Origin: Isoetes taiwanensis
Lineage: Eukaryota; Streptophyta; Lycopodiopsida; Isoetales; Isoetaceae
Reading direction: 5' to 3'
Assembly (NCBI GenBank): GCA_021234155.1
Contig: JAJEKV010000017.1
Coordinates: 1,479,467 to 1,543,466, forward strand
DNA length: 64,000 nucleotides
Part shown: positions 53,278 through 64,000 of the stretch, piece by piece
Layout: the number at the start of each line of letters is the position of its first letter
How positions within the stretch are numbered: position 1 is the stretch's first letter
Program-made: the position numbers and the translations under genes
Notes under the pieces: generated by a model
Databases searched by the model: none
Seen by the model: only the letters and a program-made list of their open reading frames with translations
What the model was told of the DNA's origin: nothing

Positions 53278-55139
53278 TGTAGTGGGGATTTGGTATCCGA
53301 ATGATGGAGTATTGTATTTTTTTGAAGATTCTAACCATTTTTCTTACATATTTACGATAATCTATATATTTTTTTAGGGAAATTGGTATTTTTGTGAAGA
53401 ACCCGATAAGAAGCAGAGGCAACTTCAGAGCGGCTATTATGTTTGAAGTAACAAGACCCCATCATGAAGCAAATGCAACTTGAATAGGATCAAGACTCAA
53501 AGGGACGCCAATGGCAGCTATGGAATTATGCAAGGAGCCGATGAAGAAGCCGTAAAGATCACAAAATCGAATTGTAGTTGCATTTGAAGGTCTTGGAATG
53601 TATTAGTGGCGGTATTATGGTGGAGGTTTTCCCAAAACCCCTACGCGGGTTTTTTTAGTCCTAGCTATAATACCATTACTATGCATTTCCGAAGTTATAT
53701 TAGTGAGATATGTTTGATACAAAATGTGTGACGAGATACCATGGCACAAAGTTGAGGAAAACAAAGATCATGTATTCAATTCACAAACTAAGGGTGTGGA
53801 ATTAGATGCGATGATACGGGAAGATATGACATGTTTATGAAGCAAGCAAACAGAATCGAATTGAAAGATCACAAAAGAGTGTTCTAAGCAAAGACTAATG
53901 AGGTGTGAAGATGAAGATGAGGAAGGCATTACACCAAGGATTGGATGATGTTACAAGAGGCGCATGCATTATGAATAATGGGAAACAAATACAAACAAGG
54001 TGAGAAGTGCAAGATAATCAAGGTCGATACCGCCTATCTAAGGGATACAAGTCATGGAATATGAAAGGAAATTAAATGTATTTGAAGAAAATTGATGACT
54101 AGGAGCTGATGTGGATGAAAGGAGGAAAAAAAACCTAACGTAAGAGTTAAGGAGATGGGAGCCCGGGCTATTGCAGGAAGGTAAAAGAGCTTGTTGTGCT
54201 TGTTGTACGGCTATCCCTATCCCATCCAATTGTCTTTGTTTCAATGTGATAGACAATGAGAGGCATTTAAGCCTTGCTCGGTGCAAAGTCAATGGAACCT
54301 TGCTTTGGTGTATTGATCATGGCATGTTGCCCATGGAAGAAATGTCTTAAAAACAAAAATGAAGCATCATCTCTCCCACCTGATACATGGGTATATGAGA
54401 CATGGAAAAGATTGACTTTGCAAAAAGACAGCTTCAGGCTTTTATGGGTTTATCTCAAGGGTTTGCAAGACTTCAGATCCTCTTGCGGTGAAATAGCAAA
54501 TACTTGTTGCAGTGTTTTGTGATACCACACAAAGAAAAGACATTTTACCACTATTTGATGTGCAACATGCGCCATCTTTTGGTCATGTTTCAATTTGGTC
54601 ATGTTTCTATAGCTCAATCAAACATGCCATGCAAAACATCCTTTAGGAATTGGAGCTGGTTTTGTCGGCCAAAGTGACATAGAGAGGAGACCGCACTACA
54701 AATTCGAGAAAAAGTTGGGGAAGTTTATGAATTGCCATATCCGCATTCATATAAAGACACCTACATCTTTGATTCCCAAGCCCTACTATTATGAAGAATC
54801 ATATGGACCAGTTTGTTTTATCATTGTCTTATTGTTGATTTCCTTTGAATCATGCCTTGTTATATTGCTATTATTTTTGAAGATTCAATGTTATCAATGT
54901 TATAAAAGACAAGCTGAAATATGATGCTCATTGGTGATGGTTTACGAAGTTGCAATTCCTCTTAACAAGCATTGTCAATTTGAGTTTAGCATGTGGCAAG
55001 TTGTATATCCATTATGAATTCTCTTGTTGTGAATGAAGTATATTACCTTGTCAGCTGGTTATTGCCCCGATTGTTTTACACTCATGCATCGCCGCGGAGC
55101 CCGGGTTAGTTGTTTCTAGATTTTGTTGGACTCATGACA
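53278..55139 (+). repeat. 5' LTR of gypsy element
   Basis: Begins tgtagtggggatttgg and ends ggactcatgaca. A probable TATA signal, gttataaaagacaag, is at about 54,899-54,913, leaving some 230 bp for R and U5. The LTR is long and includes an open stretch (54,274-54,522) reading SMEPCFGVLI and PDTWVYETWKRLTLQK, echoed in the 3' LTR, which may be captured or old coding DNA. Confidence 0.92.
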
Positions 55140-55166
55140 TATTTTGCGCGCTTTGTCGAGAACGGT
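55140..55166 (+). other. Primer-binding-site-like sequence
   Basis: tattttgcgcgctttgtcgagaacgg follows the LTR at once. It resembles the ttggcgccgttg-tcggggaacgg type used by many plant gypsy elements that prime with tRNA-Asp, but with several mismatches. Confidence 0.5.
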
Positions 55167-55552
55167 CATCGATGAGTGGAAGAAATTAGAGACGGACAAA
55201 AAGAGGTCAAGACCGAAGAATAAAGCCGCCAGCCTATAGTCCGATCCTAACATTCCATGTTTTATGTACCGCCAAATGTGAAGTCAAAGGAGGAGAATGA
55301 CAAGAAAAAGAGCAACTAAACCAAGATCGTGGAGCAACGCCTTTAAGAAGAGAGAGCATTATCAAGAACCGAGTCTTTAGAATCTATCAGAAGTTTGAGT
55401 CCCAAAAATTGAAATCTAGTTTGAGTTATCAAGAAGGCAACACAAATAACCAAATTGTAAGTTATAATTCAAATCCCTTCAAGTTCGAAGTTTAGTAGTA
55501 TCTATTTCTCCAGATATGCAAGGCTCCAAAGAACAACAAAAAGGCAACACGG

Positions 55553-55924
55553 ATGCCATATCCAACATTTTCTGCCCTTGGCGGTATGGATGCTGACTCG
55601 CATGTGCAATCATTTCTAACAATCAGTGAAGCCAATCGGGAGGATAATGATCAAGAGAAGATGAGGCTTTTTCCAGCGACACTCAAAGATGGCGCAAAGA
55701 GAATGGTACCGCTAATAAATCCACTACCCTTTCCACACTTGAAGGAGTTAGAAACAGCATTTTTGAATGCTTTCAGACCTGTGGGATATGCTCAACGAGT
55801 GAGTGATGAATTGTCATATATCAAGTTGCTGCCTAACGAGAGTTTGCAGAGTTATATTATCAGATTTCGAAGATTGGTGGCAAAGAAAGATCCCAAACCA
55901 TCTCAGCTGATGAAGACCAGGTGA
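55553..55924 (+). CDS. gag: Gypsy Gag (capsid-like part)
   Basis: The frame opens PYPTFSALGGMDADSHVQSF and continues with LFPATLKDGAKRM, YIKLLPNESLQSYIIRFRRL. These match the retrotransposon Gag fold: the 'W/F-F-p-x-t-L-k-g-x-A' helix and the 'Q-x-x-x-E-S-l-x-x-y-i-x-R-F-x-x-L' helix. The frame probably starts further upstream at about 55,515. It ends by a frame change at 55,924, after which another frame reads VRYFTNGLPPDIGFYTK. Gag forms the particle that packages element RNA. Confidence 0.8.
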   Translation: MPYPTFSALGGMDADSHVQSFLTISEANREDNDQEKMRLFPATLKDGAKRMVPLINPLPFPHLKELETAFLNAFRPVGYAQRVSDELSYIKLLPNESLQSYIIRFRRLVAKKDPKPSQLMKTR

Positions 55925-56088
55925 GGTATTTCACAAACGGACTTCCACCTGATATTGGTTTTTATACAAAAGGGCAAACTCTTCTAAATTAGAGGATGCC
56001 ATAAAGATTGCTTCCACCGGGAGCAAGCTAAGCTCAACATGGCTCGCTATTACCAACCCGAGTAGTGATGCCATCGGGTTCTTGAGGG

Positions 56089-56787
56089 GTGCCTAATGTT
56101 TCCATCACAATTGGGTATGGCATCAAGTCCTATGGAGCCTCCTTCTTTTTCCCCTATGCCGCTCGGGTTTTCCCCGCGCAAAGAAACACATTGATTCCTG
56201 GAGTAATGGATTATAGTAAGCTGCAATTGGGTGGAGCTGCCGGTAAGGAATCTGAAACTGTATCTAAGAGTGAGCTTGTCAAGGTGAAAGAGGATTTAGT
56301 TGAGGCATTGACAAAGCAAATGACTGATCTGCAATTGAATTGGGTTCGAGGTATGGCTGCTTCCCCTCAGCCCAAAACGGAGCGCACTAACATCTGGTGT
56401 GTAAAGTGTAAAGGATATGGCCATCTCCCATCGGAATGTGCAACTCCAGCTGGTCTCCAAGCTATAGTCTCTTGTCAAAATTGTGGCGCATCGAATCATA
56501 AGACCTAAGATTGTTTCTATTTGAAGAATAGAGTGCAGCCTATGCAAATGCACTCAATCAACCTATCAAGTGCAACCTATGTATGGAGCTTCTATACCTG
56601 CTTTTGCAGCAGCCCAAGTGCAACAACCGGGCGAGGCCGAGAGGGCGGGCGGACGATTCCACAATGTTATCGATGCGTGAGATGGGCCATATTTCTCCCC
56701 ATTGTCCTAACCCAAGGAAGTCTCAGGAATTTCAGCCTATTTGTGGCATATGCCAAACACAGGGGGTTGCACTCTCGTGAGAATTGT
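56089..56787 (+). CDS. Gag nucleocapsid region with four CCHC knuckles (frameshifted)
   Basis: Four zinc-knuckle-like motifs can be read: CVKCKGYGHLPSEC at 56,398-56,439; CQNCGASNHKT-stop-DC at 56,473-56,514; CYRC...MGHISPHC at 56,665-56,705 (one base short after the second Cys); and CGICQTQG...SRENC at 56,742-56,787 (frame break in the middle). The usual spacing C-x2-C-x4-H-x4-C is kept in the first, and in the second apart from its stop codon. A Gly/Arg-rich stretch (GRGREGGR) lies between pairs. These would bind element RNA. Many plant gypsy Gag proteins have one or two, so four is notable. Confidence 0.75.
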
Positions 56788-57339
56788 CCGCACAAATTGG
56801 AGGTCAAGAAGAATATCAAGTTTAAGGAGCCCTTAGGGATTCTCGAGCAATCTTTGTGGATATACCAAGGAATTCAACTATACCAAAGATATGCTGAGAC
56901 AAGACATCAAGTATCAAAGAGACGAGAACAAGAGGCCGCTGCTATCAGCATATTCGAGCCGCAATTTTCAAGAACGATGTTCGTGGATTGCCACGCTTGT
57001 TTTCCGACCTGAAGATGATGTAGAAGACCAAGCTTTTATATTTGACCAGCAAGACATCCCTCGCCCCCTCGAATGTAAAGAATATTATTGATGCTGAATT
57101 CGCCCTCATGTATTGAAGGAATCCACACAAAAAGAAAAAAAACGCTAAGTATAAAAGGGTTTTGAAGATGGAATCAAGTGCACCGTATGATATTTTGAAG
57201 GATTTAGAGAATCAACATCCCACTTTGACTTTTGGCCAATTATTACAAGTTGCACCAGCGTAGGAAGGCTCTTACATCAGCTCTCAAGGGTCACAAGGAG
57301 GTCGCTGTGAATTCAGCTTTGGCCCGCCATTGCCGATAT

Positions 57340-57923
57340 GAGTTCACCATGTATTGACGGGAGATAAATGGCCAATTGATTCGTGAGTGCACTATAGATG
57401 GAGGTTCTGTGTCAACATTATGCCGTGAGGATGTCATGAAGAAATTGAGCTCGAATTGCCCCGTGTATTTCATGGTAAGAATGGCGATCAACGACGAAAG
57501 TGAAGCCCTTTGGGGATGATTACGTGTGCAAACTCTTATTGCTGGTATTGTATTCTATGTTGATTATGTAATCTTATGGTGATGGCCCATGGAAATTTCA
57601 CCTATCCCATCTTGCTTGGACGCCCTTGGTTATTGCAAGCATCCGCTAAGCATGATTGGTCTATCGACTCCTCGCAAATTGAGATGGCAACAATGTGGTT
57701 CGAAAAGCAAGTTCACTTTCATCCTAATACATTGATGCCCACAAAGAACAACGAGGATAACGATAGTGATACAAGTTCCAAAGATTCAAGTGAAGAAGAC
57801 CCCGAGTCTTCCGACGAGGATATTGATGCTGCCGCGATATATGTGGAAAGGGAGGATTATATGAAGTTGCGAGCTCCACCTTTATCGTCGACACATCAAG
57901 TGTTGATCTTCAAGAATGGCTAA
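57340..57923 (+). CDS. Gypsy aspartic protease (broken)
   Basis: GQLIRECTIDGGSVSTLCRE (57,370-57,429) contains the active-site motif in the form D-G-G, a known plant variant of D-[ST]-G. The C-terminal signature FTYPILLGRPWLLQASAKHD is at 57,597-57,656 in another frame. An acidic Ser/Asp/Glu-rich linker (57,740-57,830) follows, leading to RT. It cuts the polyprotein. Confidence 0.75.
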
Positions 57924-57954
57924 ATGATACAATAAGTTGTAATATGGTTTCGTG

Positions 57955-58990
57955 AGAACCAATTGAAGAGGAAGACGAGGAGCCGTATCCCGAGCATTTC
58001 ACTAATTATGAAGTGGCGGAATTGAAACCGAGGGAGGTCCCTCACGCACAAGAAACCAGCAACCTTATAAAGAAGTTTATCGAGCCCCAAGATTGCAAGA
58101 TCTGAATTTAGGAACCGAGGCGAACCTAGGATTATCAAACTCTGCAGTGCACCTTTAATATTGAGGAGCCAGAGCGATACCAACTTCTTTTGAAGAGTTC
58201 CGAGATATCTTTGCATGGAGTTACACCTGAAATGGTTGGCATTAATCCTCAACTTTGTGTTCATCAGATTCCATTGGTAAGAGACGCTATTCCCGTATGC
58301 CAACGCCCTTATAGAATGAATCCTAGTTATTCTCGTGTCAGAAGGAGGAAATTGATAATCTTTTAGATGCGAGTTTATTGAACCAATTGAAACCAAAGGA
58401 ATGGCTATCTCCTATAGTTGTTGTTCCTAAAAAAGAATCAAAATTCGAAAGTATGGATTTCCGCAAACTTAATCATGTCACCGCAAAGATGGATTCCCTT
58501 TGCCGCTTACTTTACTCAGATTGATGCGGGTCGCTGGTCACGAAAGTGTTATTCTTTTCTCGATGGCTATAGCGGTTATAATCAAGTTCAAATCGCACTT
58601 AAGATAGAGACAAACCGCCTTTGTCACCGAATGGGGCTGTTTTCGATATAAAGTCATGCCTTTCGGTTTATGCAATGCTCCAAAGAACCTTTCAAAGATA
58701 TGACAGCAGCATTCAAGGATTATTTTGAGATTTCATCGAGATTTTTGATGACTTCAAGTGTTTTAGCTCTACAAATGACCACTTGAAGAAATTAAGAGCT
58801 TGTTTCCTTCGGATGCAGGGAATATGGTATCTCTCTCAACCCATTTAAATGTTCTTTTTGTTGTCACACATGGTATTCTTTCTAGGCGTAATTGTCTCTC
58901 AAGATGGGTGGCGGGTAGACCCCGAAAAGTCAAGATCATATCGATTTAAGGCCTCCCATGACGATCAAAGAATTGCAGTGCTTTTCTGGT
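57955..58990 (+). pseudogene. Gypsy reverse transcriptase (broken)
   Basis: Readable pieces: PEMVGINPQLCVHQIPL and CQRPYRMNPSYSR (58,228-58,335), FLDGYSGYNQVQIAL (58,557-58,601), FIEIFDDFKCF (58,732-58,764, catalytic D-D pair), and EYGISLNPFKCSF (about 58,809-58,850). LGVIVSQDGWRVDPEKSRSY (about 58,885-58,944) lies at the end of the domain. They are in the normal order but in several frames with stops, including near 58,100 and 58,365. Confidence 0.8.
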
Positions 58991-59040
58991 CAATGAGGGT
59001 TACCATAGAAGGTTCATTCGCCATTATGCTGATAAGGCTT

Positions 59041-59480
59041 TGCCATTGACCAATTTATTGAAGAAAGGGGCTGAATTCACATGGAGTAGTGAATGTCAAG
59101 ATGCATTTGAGGCTTTAAAACAAGCACTAGTTTCTGCCCTATTTTGAAAATGCCATGTCCGATAAAGTTTTTCATGTGCATATTGATGCATCAAATTATG
59201 CCATTGGAAGTATTCTAGCACAACCGTGATGATAAATCTGATGGGATCATCCCATATATTATGCCAAGAGGGCAACTCTCTAGTGCCGAAAGAAATTATT
59301 GCACTACGAGCGGAAGGCCCGGGTATGATCTATTCAATTCAAGTTCCGACATTATCTCTTGGGCAAGGAATTTGTATTTTATGTGGACCACCAAGCCAAG
59401 TACTTGATCCTTAAACCATGTCGCACGAAGGGATAACTCGCTGGCTCCTTTTGTTGCGTGAATTTCAGTTTAAAATTGTT
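59041..59480 (+). pseudogene. Gypsy RNase H (broken)
   Basis: GAEFTWSSECQDAFEALKQ (59,069-59,125) precedes the domain. IDASNYAIGSILAQP (59,183-59,227) holds the first catalytic Asp, and SSAERNY-like and FVFYVDH-like words follow at about 59,285 and 59,378. The frame shifts between them. RNase H removes the RNA strand during reverse transcription. Confidence 0.75.
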
Positions 59481-59839
59481 ATTAAGCCGAAAGTCACATG
59501 TTACAAAGACCACTTGTCTCGGTGTAATAGCATCTCAAGAAGGTTCTCGTGTTGAAGATGATCTACCGGATGCAAACCTTTTCCATGTGGAATCAGTCCC
59601 GAGTGGCTCTTTAATATCATCGCCAATATTTATCAACAGAAAATTGCCCCGAGCATTTGACTTATGCGTAACCGAAGAAGATTGATTATTCAATCCCCGC
59701 CCCTACACTTTAATTGCAGAACCCTTTATCGCATTGGTCGAGATGATATTCTTAGGCTGCGGTGTCTTACCACATGAGGTGGAAAAATTATAATTGCATG
59801 TCATGACGCCACCGGCTACGCCACTTTGCAAAAGAAATA

Positions 59840-60340
59840 CAACAAGGCGTAAGATTTTACAAGGTGTTATTGGTGGCATTCCATGCATAAGGATGTTGCC
59901 GATTATGTCAAAAAATGTGATCCTTGCCAACGCCTTGAAGACCCACAAGAAGGGATAATGGCGTTCTTGCATCCTATTGTTCCCTCGTGGTTGCCATTTG
60001 AAAAGTGGGGCATTGACTTTATGGGACCTATTAATCCACCGCCAAGCAATCCTAACAGTACATTCTTGTTAGCACCGACTATGTTACAAAGTGGGTGGAA
60101 GCTTAAAGCTCTTAGAGAGGATAATGTCACGCTGTTGCATCATTCTTATATGAAAATATTATCATTCGATTCGGTTGTCCTATTGAATTGGTGAGCCACG
60201 AGGTAAACACTTCCTTAATCAAGTCATAGCAGCCTTTTAACAGAAAGTTATATAATGTGAAGCATCGAAAAGACCACGCCATATCATCCACTGCAAATGG
60301 GCAGGTAGAGAGGACCAACGTAACCTTATGTAATATTATC
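59840..60340 (+). pseudogene. Gypsy integrase (broken)
   Basis: ADYVKKCDPCQRLEDPQEG (about 59,898-59,955) is the end of the H-H-C-C zinc domain. WGIDFMGPINPP (60,007-60,042) has the first catalytic Asp. IIRFGCPIELVSHEV (about 60,158-60,205) covers the second Asp block, where the usual D is not readable. NGQVERTN (60,296-60,319) holds the catalytic Glu. Stops and shifts break the frame. Confidence 0.8.
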
Positions 60341-60936
60341 GCAAAGATTTGCAATGCAAGTAGGAGTGATTGGGATAAGCCGCCTTCTTGATGCTATGGG
60401 CGCATTCGGATTGCCTACAAGGTGACAACTAGAGCTACCCGCTTCAACTTGTTTATGGTCGTGAAGCAAGAGTTCCAATTGAATTAGAGATTCCCCATTG
60501 AGGGTAGCTGTTCAAAACAAGTTGGATTGGGATGGCAGCATTAAATCACGCTTACAAGAGCTTGAAAAGTTAGATGAGACTCGCCTACATGCATTCAAAG
60601 CACGGGAGGTGTTGCAGCAACAAAGAAAGGCATGGTAATGATAGACATGTGAAAAGAAGGAGTTTACTATTGGCGCATACGCTTTAATGTATGATAGTAA
60701 AACACCGGAAGCGCCCCGGAAGCTCGTGGATGCGCATGGATAGGCCCATATATTATGAGAGAAGTCTTCATGAATGGCTCTGTAACCTTGACAGATTTGC
60801 AAGGGCAAGATTTGCCTACGCGAGTTAATGGAGCACGCTTAAAGCTATATTTGCAGCAAGAGGAAGATCGACCTATCTTATGTACAAGCAAGAATACACC
60901 CCACCGATGTATAGTGTTCTTCTGACTAAGAACAAT
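60341..60936 (+). pseudogene. Integrase C-terminal region
   Basis: Short frame pieces continue the polyprotein (for example SVTLTDLQGQDLP, about 60,779-60,817, and NTPPMYSVLLTKNNRREDN, 60,895-60,951). No chromodomain-like aromatic cage motif is visible, which argues against a chromovirus. The last codons run into the polypurine tract. Confidence 0.6.
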
Positions 60937-60950
60937 AGGAGGGAGGATAA
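60937..60950 (+). other. Polypurine tract
   Basis: aggagggaggataa directly precedes the 3' LTR and would prime second-strand synthesis. Confidence 0.85.
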
Positions 60951-62798
60951 TGTAGTGGGGATTTGGTATCTGGAATGATGGAGTATTGTATTTTTTTGAA
61001 GATTCTAACCATTTTTCTTACATATTTACAGATAATCTATATATTTTTAGGGAAATTGGTATTTTTTGTGAAGAACCCGATAAGAAGTAAGGCAACTTCA
61101 GAGCGCTATTATGTTTGAAGTAACAAGACCTCGATCATGAAGGCCGAACTTGAATAGGATCAAGACTCAAAGGGACGCCAATGGCAGCTATGGAATTATG
61201 CAAGGGAGCCGTATGAAGAAGCGTAAGATCACAAAATCGAATTGTAGTTGCATTTGAAGGTCTTGGAATGTATTAGTGGCGGTATTATGGTGGAGGTTTT
61301 CCTCGAAAACCCCTACGTGGGCGAGGTTTTTAGTCCTAGCTATAATACCATTACTATGCATTTCCGAGTTATATTAGTGAGATATGTTTGATACAAAATG
61401 TGTGACGAGATACCATGGCACAAAGTTGAGGAAAACAAAGATCATGTATTCAATTCACAAACTAAGGGTGTGGAATTAGATGCTTTGATACCTGAAGATA
61501 TGACATGTTTATGAAGCAAGCAAACAGAATCGAATTGAAAGATCACAAAAGAGTGTTCTAAGCAAAGACTAATGAGGTGTGAAGATGAAGATGAGGAAGG
61601 CATTACACCAAGGATTGGATGATGTTACAAGAGGCATGCATGAATAATGGGAAACAAATACAAACAAGGTGAGAAGTGCGGCAAGATAATCAAGGTCGCG
61701 ATACCGCCTATCTAAGGGATACAAGTCATGGAATATGAAAGGAAATTAAATGTATTTGAAGAAAATTGATGACTAGGAGCTGATGTGGATGAAAGGAGGA
61801 AAAAACCTAACGAAGAGTTAAGGAGATGGGAGCCCGCTATTGCAGAAGGTAAAAGAGCTTGTTGTGCTTGTTGTAACGGCTATCCCTATCCCATCCAATT
61901 GTCCTTTTCAATGTGATAGACAATGAGAGGCATTTAAGCCTTGCTCGTGCAAAGCCGATGGAACCTTGCTTTGGTGTATTGATCGCGGTGCATGTTGCCC
62001 ATGGAAGAAATGTCTTAAAAACAAAAATGAAGCATCATCTCTCTCCACCTGATACATGGGTATATGAGACATGGAAAAGATTGACTTTGCAAAAGACAGC
62101 TTCGTGCTTTTATGGGTTTATCTCAAGGGTTTGCAAAGACTTCAGATCCTCTTGCAGAAATAGCAAATACTTGTTGCGTTTTGTGATACCACACAAAAAA
62201 AGACATTTTACCACTATTTGATGTGCAACATGCGCCATCTTTGGTCATGTTTTGAATTTGGTCATGTTTCTATAGCTCGCCCAAACATGCCATGCAAAAC
62301 ATCCTTTAGGAATTGGAGCTGGTTTTGTCGGCCAAAGGTGACATAGAGAGGAGACCGGACTACAAATTCAGAGAAAAAGTTGGGGAAGTTTATGTAATTG
62401 CCATATCACCATATAAAGACACGACATCTTTGATTCCCAAATTTACTTATTATGAAGAATCATATGGACCAGTTGCTTTATCATTGTCTTATTGCTGATT
62501 TCCTTTGAATCATGCCTTGTTATATTGCTATTATTTTGAAGATTCAATGTTATCAATGTTATAAAAGACAAGCTGAAATATGATGCTCATTGGTGATGGT
62601 TTACGAGTTGCAATTCCTCTTAACAAGCATTGTCAATTTGGAGTTTAGCATGTGGCAAGTTGTATATCCATTATGAATTCTCTTGTTGTGAATGAAGTAT
62701 ATTACCTTTGCTGCTGGTTATTGCCCCATTGTTTTACACTCATGCATCGTCCGTGGAGCCCGGGTTAGTTGTTTCTAGATTTTGTTGGACTCATGACA
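60951..62798 (+). repeat. 3' LTR of gypsy element
   Basis: Starts tgtagtggggatttgg and ends ggactcatgaca, matching the 5' LTR throughout. The 14-bp length difference comes from several small indels. Examples of site differences are atacctgaag here against atacgggaag in the 5' LTR, and cctcgaaaacccc against cccaaaacccc. Confidence 0.92.
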
Positions 62799-62803
62799 AT
62801 CAT
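62799..62803. repeat. Target-site duplication ATCAT, right
   Basis: Perfect match to 53,273-53,277. Confidence 0.9.
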
Positions 62804-63586
62804 TCATTTCCATGTCAAAAAATAACACGTGGGCCGTGGCCCTTGAATTACCCAAAGATGAACTTGCACTGCAAGATAATTAACTTAATGGATATCTTAT
62901 AGTCAAAGGTAATTAGCTGATTGAGTATACTCAATGCCAATCTCAATTTCTCAGCTACAAAGCTAGCAAAATTGCTATAATTGCAATAAAAAAAACCCTA
63001 CCACCTACCGTGGAATGAGGGTAAACACACCTTGATAGTATCAATCTGTGACCATGGGGAGAGCTAACCCCCACTGCCACAGCAGGGGTTAAGCCTCATC
63101 CCATAATTTAAAGCTTAAGACAATGTAGACTTAAAACATACCTTAATTGAATTTTCAGATATTGCAGCAGCACTGTGTTGTCGTGTTGACAAATTTGTAT
63201 AGCCAACTGGCTGCCAACTGGCATAAGTATAGTAGGCCTAGTGGCCAACACTATCTTTGTTTGCTCTTGCAAGTTATTGCAGTGAAATTATGCTACTCCA
63301 TGTTGGAGGCATAATCTCAGATTCTCATCTTTACGTGTATCCTGTATGTGGCATGGATGCATACTCGTCCTCTACATGATATGCATCCTGCATAACATAA
63401 CAAAAATGTAATTTTGTAAATCAATACTTAGATCAATATTTTGTCAACAATAAATATCAAAGCATTCAGCCATATACTTTACTTTTCCTAAGTTGCGGCT
63501 TAGGACAACATAAGTGCTCATGCAACTAGCCAATAGGTAGAGGACAACACCAGATATCTCCAGTGTGATGAAGTATCTAAAAAAAA
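62804..63586. other. Host DNA between gypsy and second LINE copy
   Basis: Continues the host sequence interrupted by the gypsy element. A stem-loop-like stretch, taacccccactgccacagcaggggtta (about 63,066-63,092), is present. No gene is recognised. It ends in tatct followed by eight A's (63,579-63,586). Confidence 0.5.
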
Positions 63587-63628
63587 CCCAGCCTGAACTA
63601 GTAAACCTAGACCAGACATCTGCCTCGG
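63587..63628. repeat. 42-bp box, 5' flank of LINE copy 2
   Basis: Matches 51,255-51,296 with one mismatch. With the preceding A8 it looks like a LINE target site (tatct/AAAAAAAA...). The last bases overlap the LINE start by a 4-bp microhomology, CGGG. Confidence 0.85.
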
Positions 63629-64000
63629 GTGATGACATATTTCAACTGGTTACAATTGAATGCGGCAATACAAAAATTGGGTAATTATCAGCATGATTTG
63701 TTAGTTGGAGATTTTGGAAAGGTATGTGTGATTTGTTGTGAGAAAAACCCGACAGAATATATATGCCGAGCTCTACTTGCAAGGAATGTGGAGAAGAAAA
63801 AGACAATCGAGGAGAACCCAAATGCAAGAAGGCGTGCAAGTACTGTGGGGATGAGAAGAGGATAAGCGCTGGGGGAGTCTGAATGGGAGAAACCGGGGGC
63901 TTACTTCCGGCATTTTGTTCTTCTTTCGTCCCTTAAGCCTCGTGTTTTGTTTTTGCTTTTTCTTGATCTTTTATTTGTCCTTTGATTAGGCTTAGTTTGT
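63627..64000 (+). mobile_element. Second, 5'-truncated copy of the L1-like element (runs off window)
   Basis: From gggtgatgacatatttcaac the sequence matches 48,216-48,597 closely and continues to the window end. The ORF at 63,629-63,865 is the middle of the Cys-rich protein. In this copy the second Cys cluster is better kept in the alternative frame (PKCKKACKYCGDEKR) than in the 48.4-kb copy, where the same codons read as a Gly/Lys-rich stretch. Confidence 0.85.

Larger units (their letters stand above)
53278..62798 (+). mobile_element. Complete Ty3/gypsy LTR retrotransposon, 9.5 kb
   Basis: The element has two long LTRs (1,862 and 1,848 bp) that begin TG and end CA, a 5-bp target duplication, a PBS-like site, a polypurine tract, and gag-protease-RT-RNase H-integrase in the Ty3/gypsy order. 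The coding part (55,553 to about 60,936) is broken by many stops and frameshifts, so this copy is not autonomous as read. The LTRs are very similar, with differences often at CAG/CTG sites, so the insertion looks fairly recent and some breaks may be miscalls. The protein signatures fit plant non-chromovirus elements; no chromodomain is seen at the integrase end. Confidence 0.93.

Overview
The window looks like nuclear DNA of a land plant. The evidence is a fragment of an NHX-type Na+/H+ antiporter gene with plant-like splice sites, a complete Ty3/gypsy LTR retrotransposon of the non-chromovirus plant kind, a Helitron end with the plant-type 5' motif, tRNA-headed SINEs, and several LINEs. The LINE and gypsy protein flavour would fit a fern, lycophyte or bryophyte-grade plant, but I cannot fix the species. 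No operons, rRNA, tRNA genes or CRISPR arrays are seen. Most of the 64 kb is repeats and decayed mobile DNA.

Layout. About 0.06-5.8 kb and 31.15-37.3 kb are two copies of one ~5.7-kb block in the same orientation, about 31.48 kb apart. The block carries LINE ORF1-like coding on the minus strand and a conserved 91-aa exon-like ORF. Copy 2 has an extra ~405 bp with a TATA box, a telobox and a possible first exon, and copy 1 lacks it. From 6.2 to 8.3 kb there is a decayed L1-type reverse transcriptase. From 8.3 to 17 kb there is no clear gene, only pyrimidine-rich DNA, small tandem repeats, palindromes and one possible spliced gene start near 15.1 kb. A ~510-bp repeat at 17.4 and 24.4 kb differs by a 215-bp SINE. 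A second LINE family lies at 19.1-21.2 kb (plus) and 27.5-31.0 kb (minus). At 25.2-26.3 kb there is a 10-bp-period array matching heat-shock-element spacing, a SINE-like tRNA head and a ~118-bp satellite.

The right half holds a well-preserved but 5'-truncated LINE (38.7-40.87 kb), the NHX exons with a 557-bp tandem duplication (41.6-42.9 kb), a short non-autonomous Helitron (45.36-46.03 kb), and an L1-like element (about 47.3-51.25 kb) that ends in a poly(A) inside its endonuclease domain. A 9.5-kb gypsy element follows (53,278-62,798) with TG...CA LTRs and a perfect ATCAT target duplication. At the right edge a second, 5'-truncated copy of the L1-like element begins.

How the parts relate. 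The SINEs seem to share a 3' tail with the second LINE family and may use its reverse transcriptase. Almost every multi-domain ORF is broken by small frameshifts. Where two copies can be compared, many differences sit at CAG/CTG sites, so part of the apparent decay may be a sequencing artefact at CHG-methylated cytosines. No clearly new cellular system was found. The strongest leads are the 10-bp HSE-like array, the SINE/LINE tail sharing, the prematurely polyadenylated LINE with its displaced target duplication, and the promoter-block indel in the 5.7-kb duplication.
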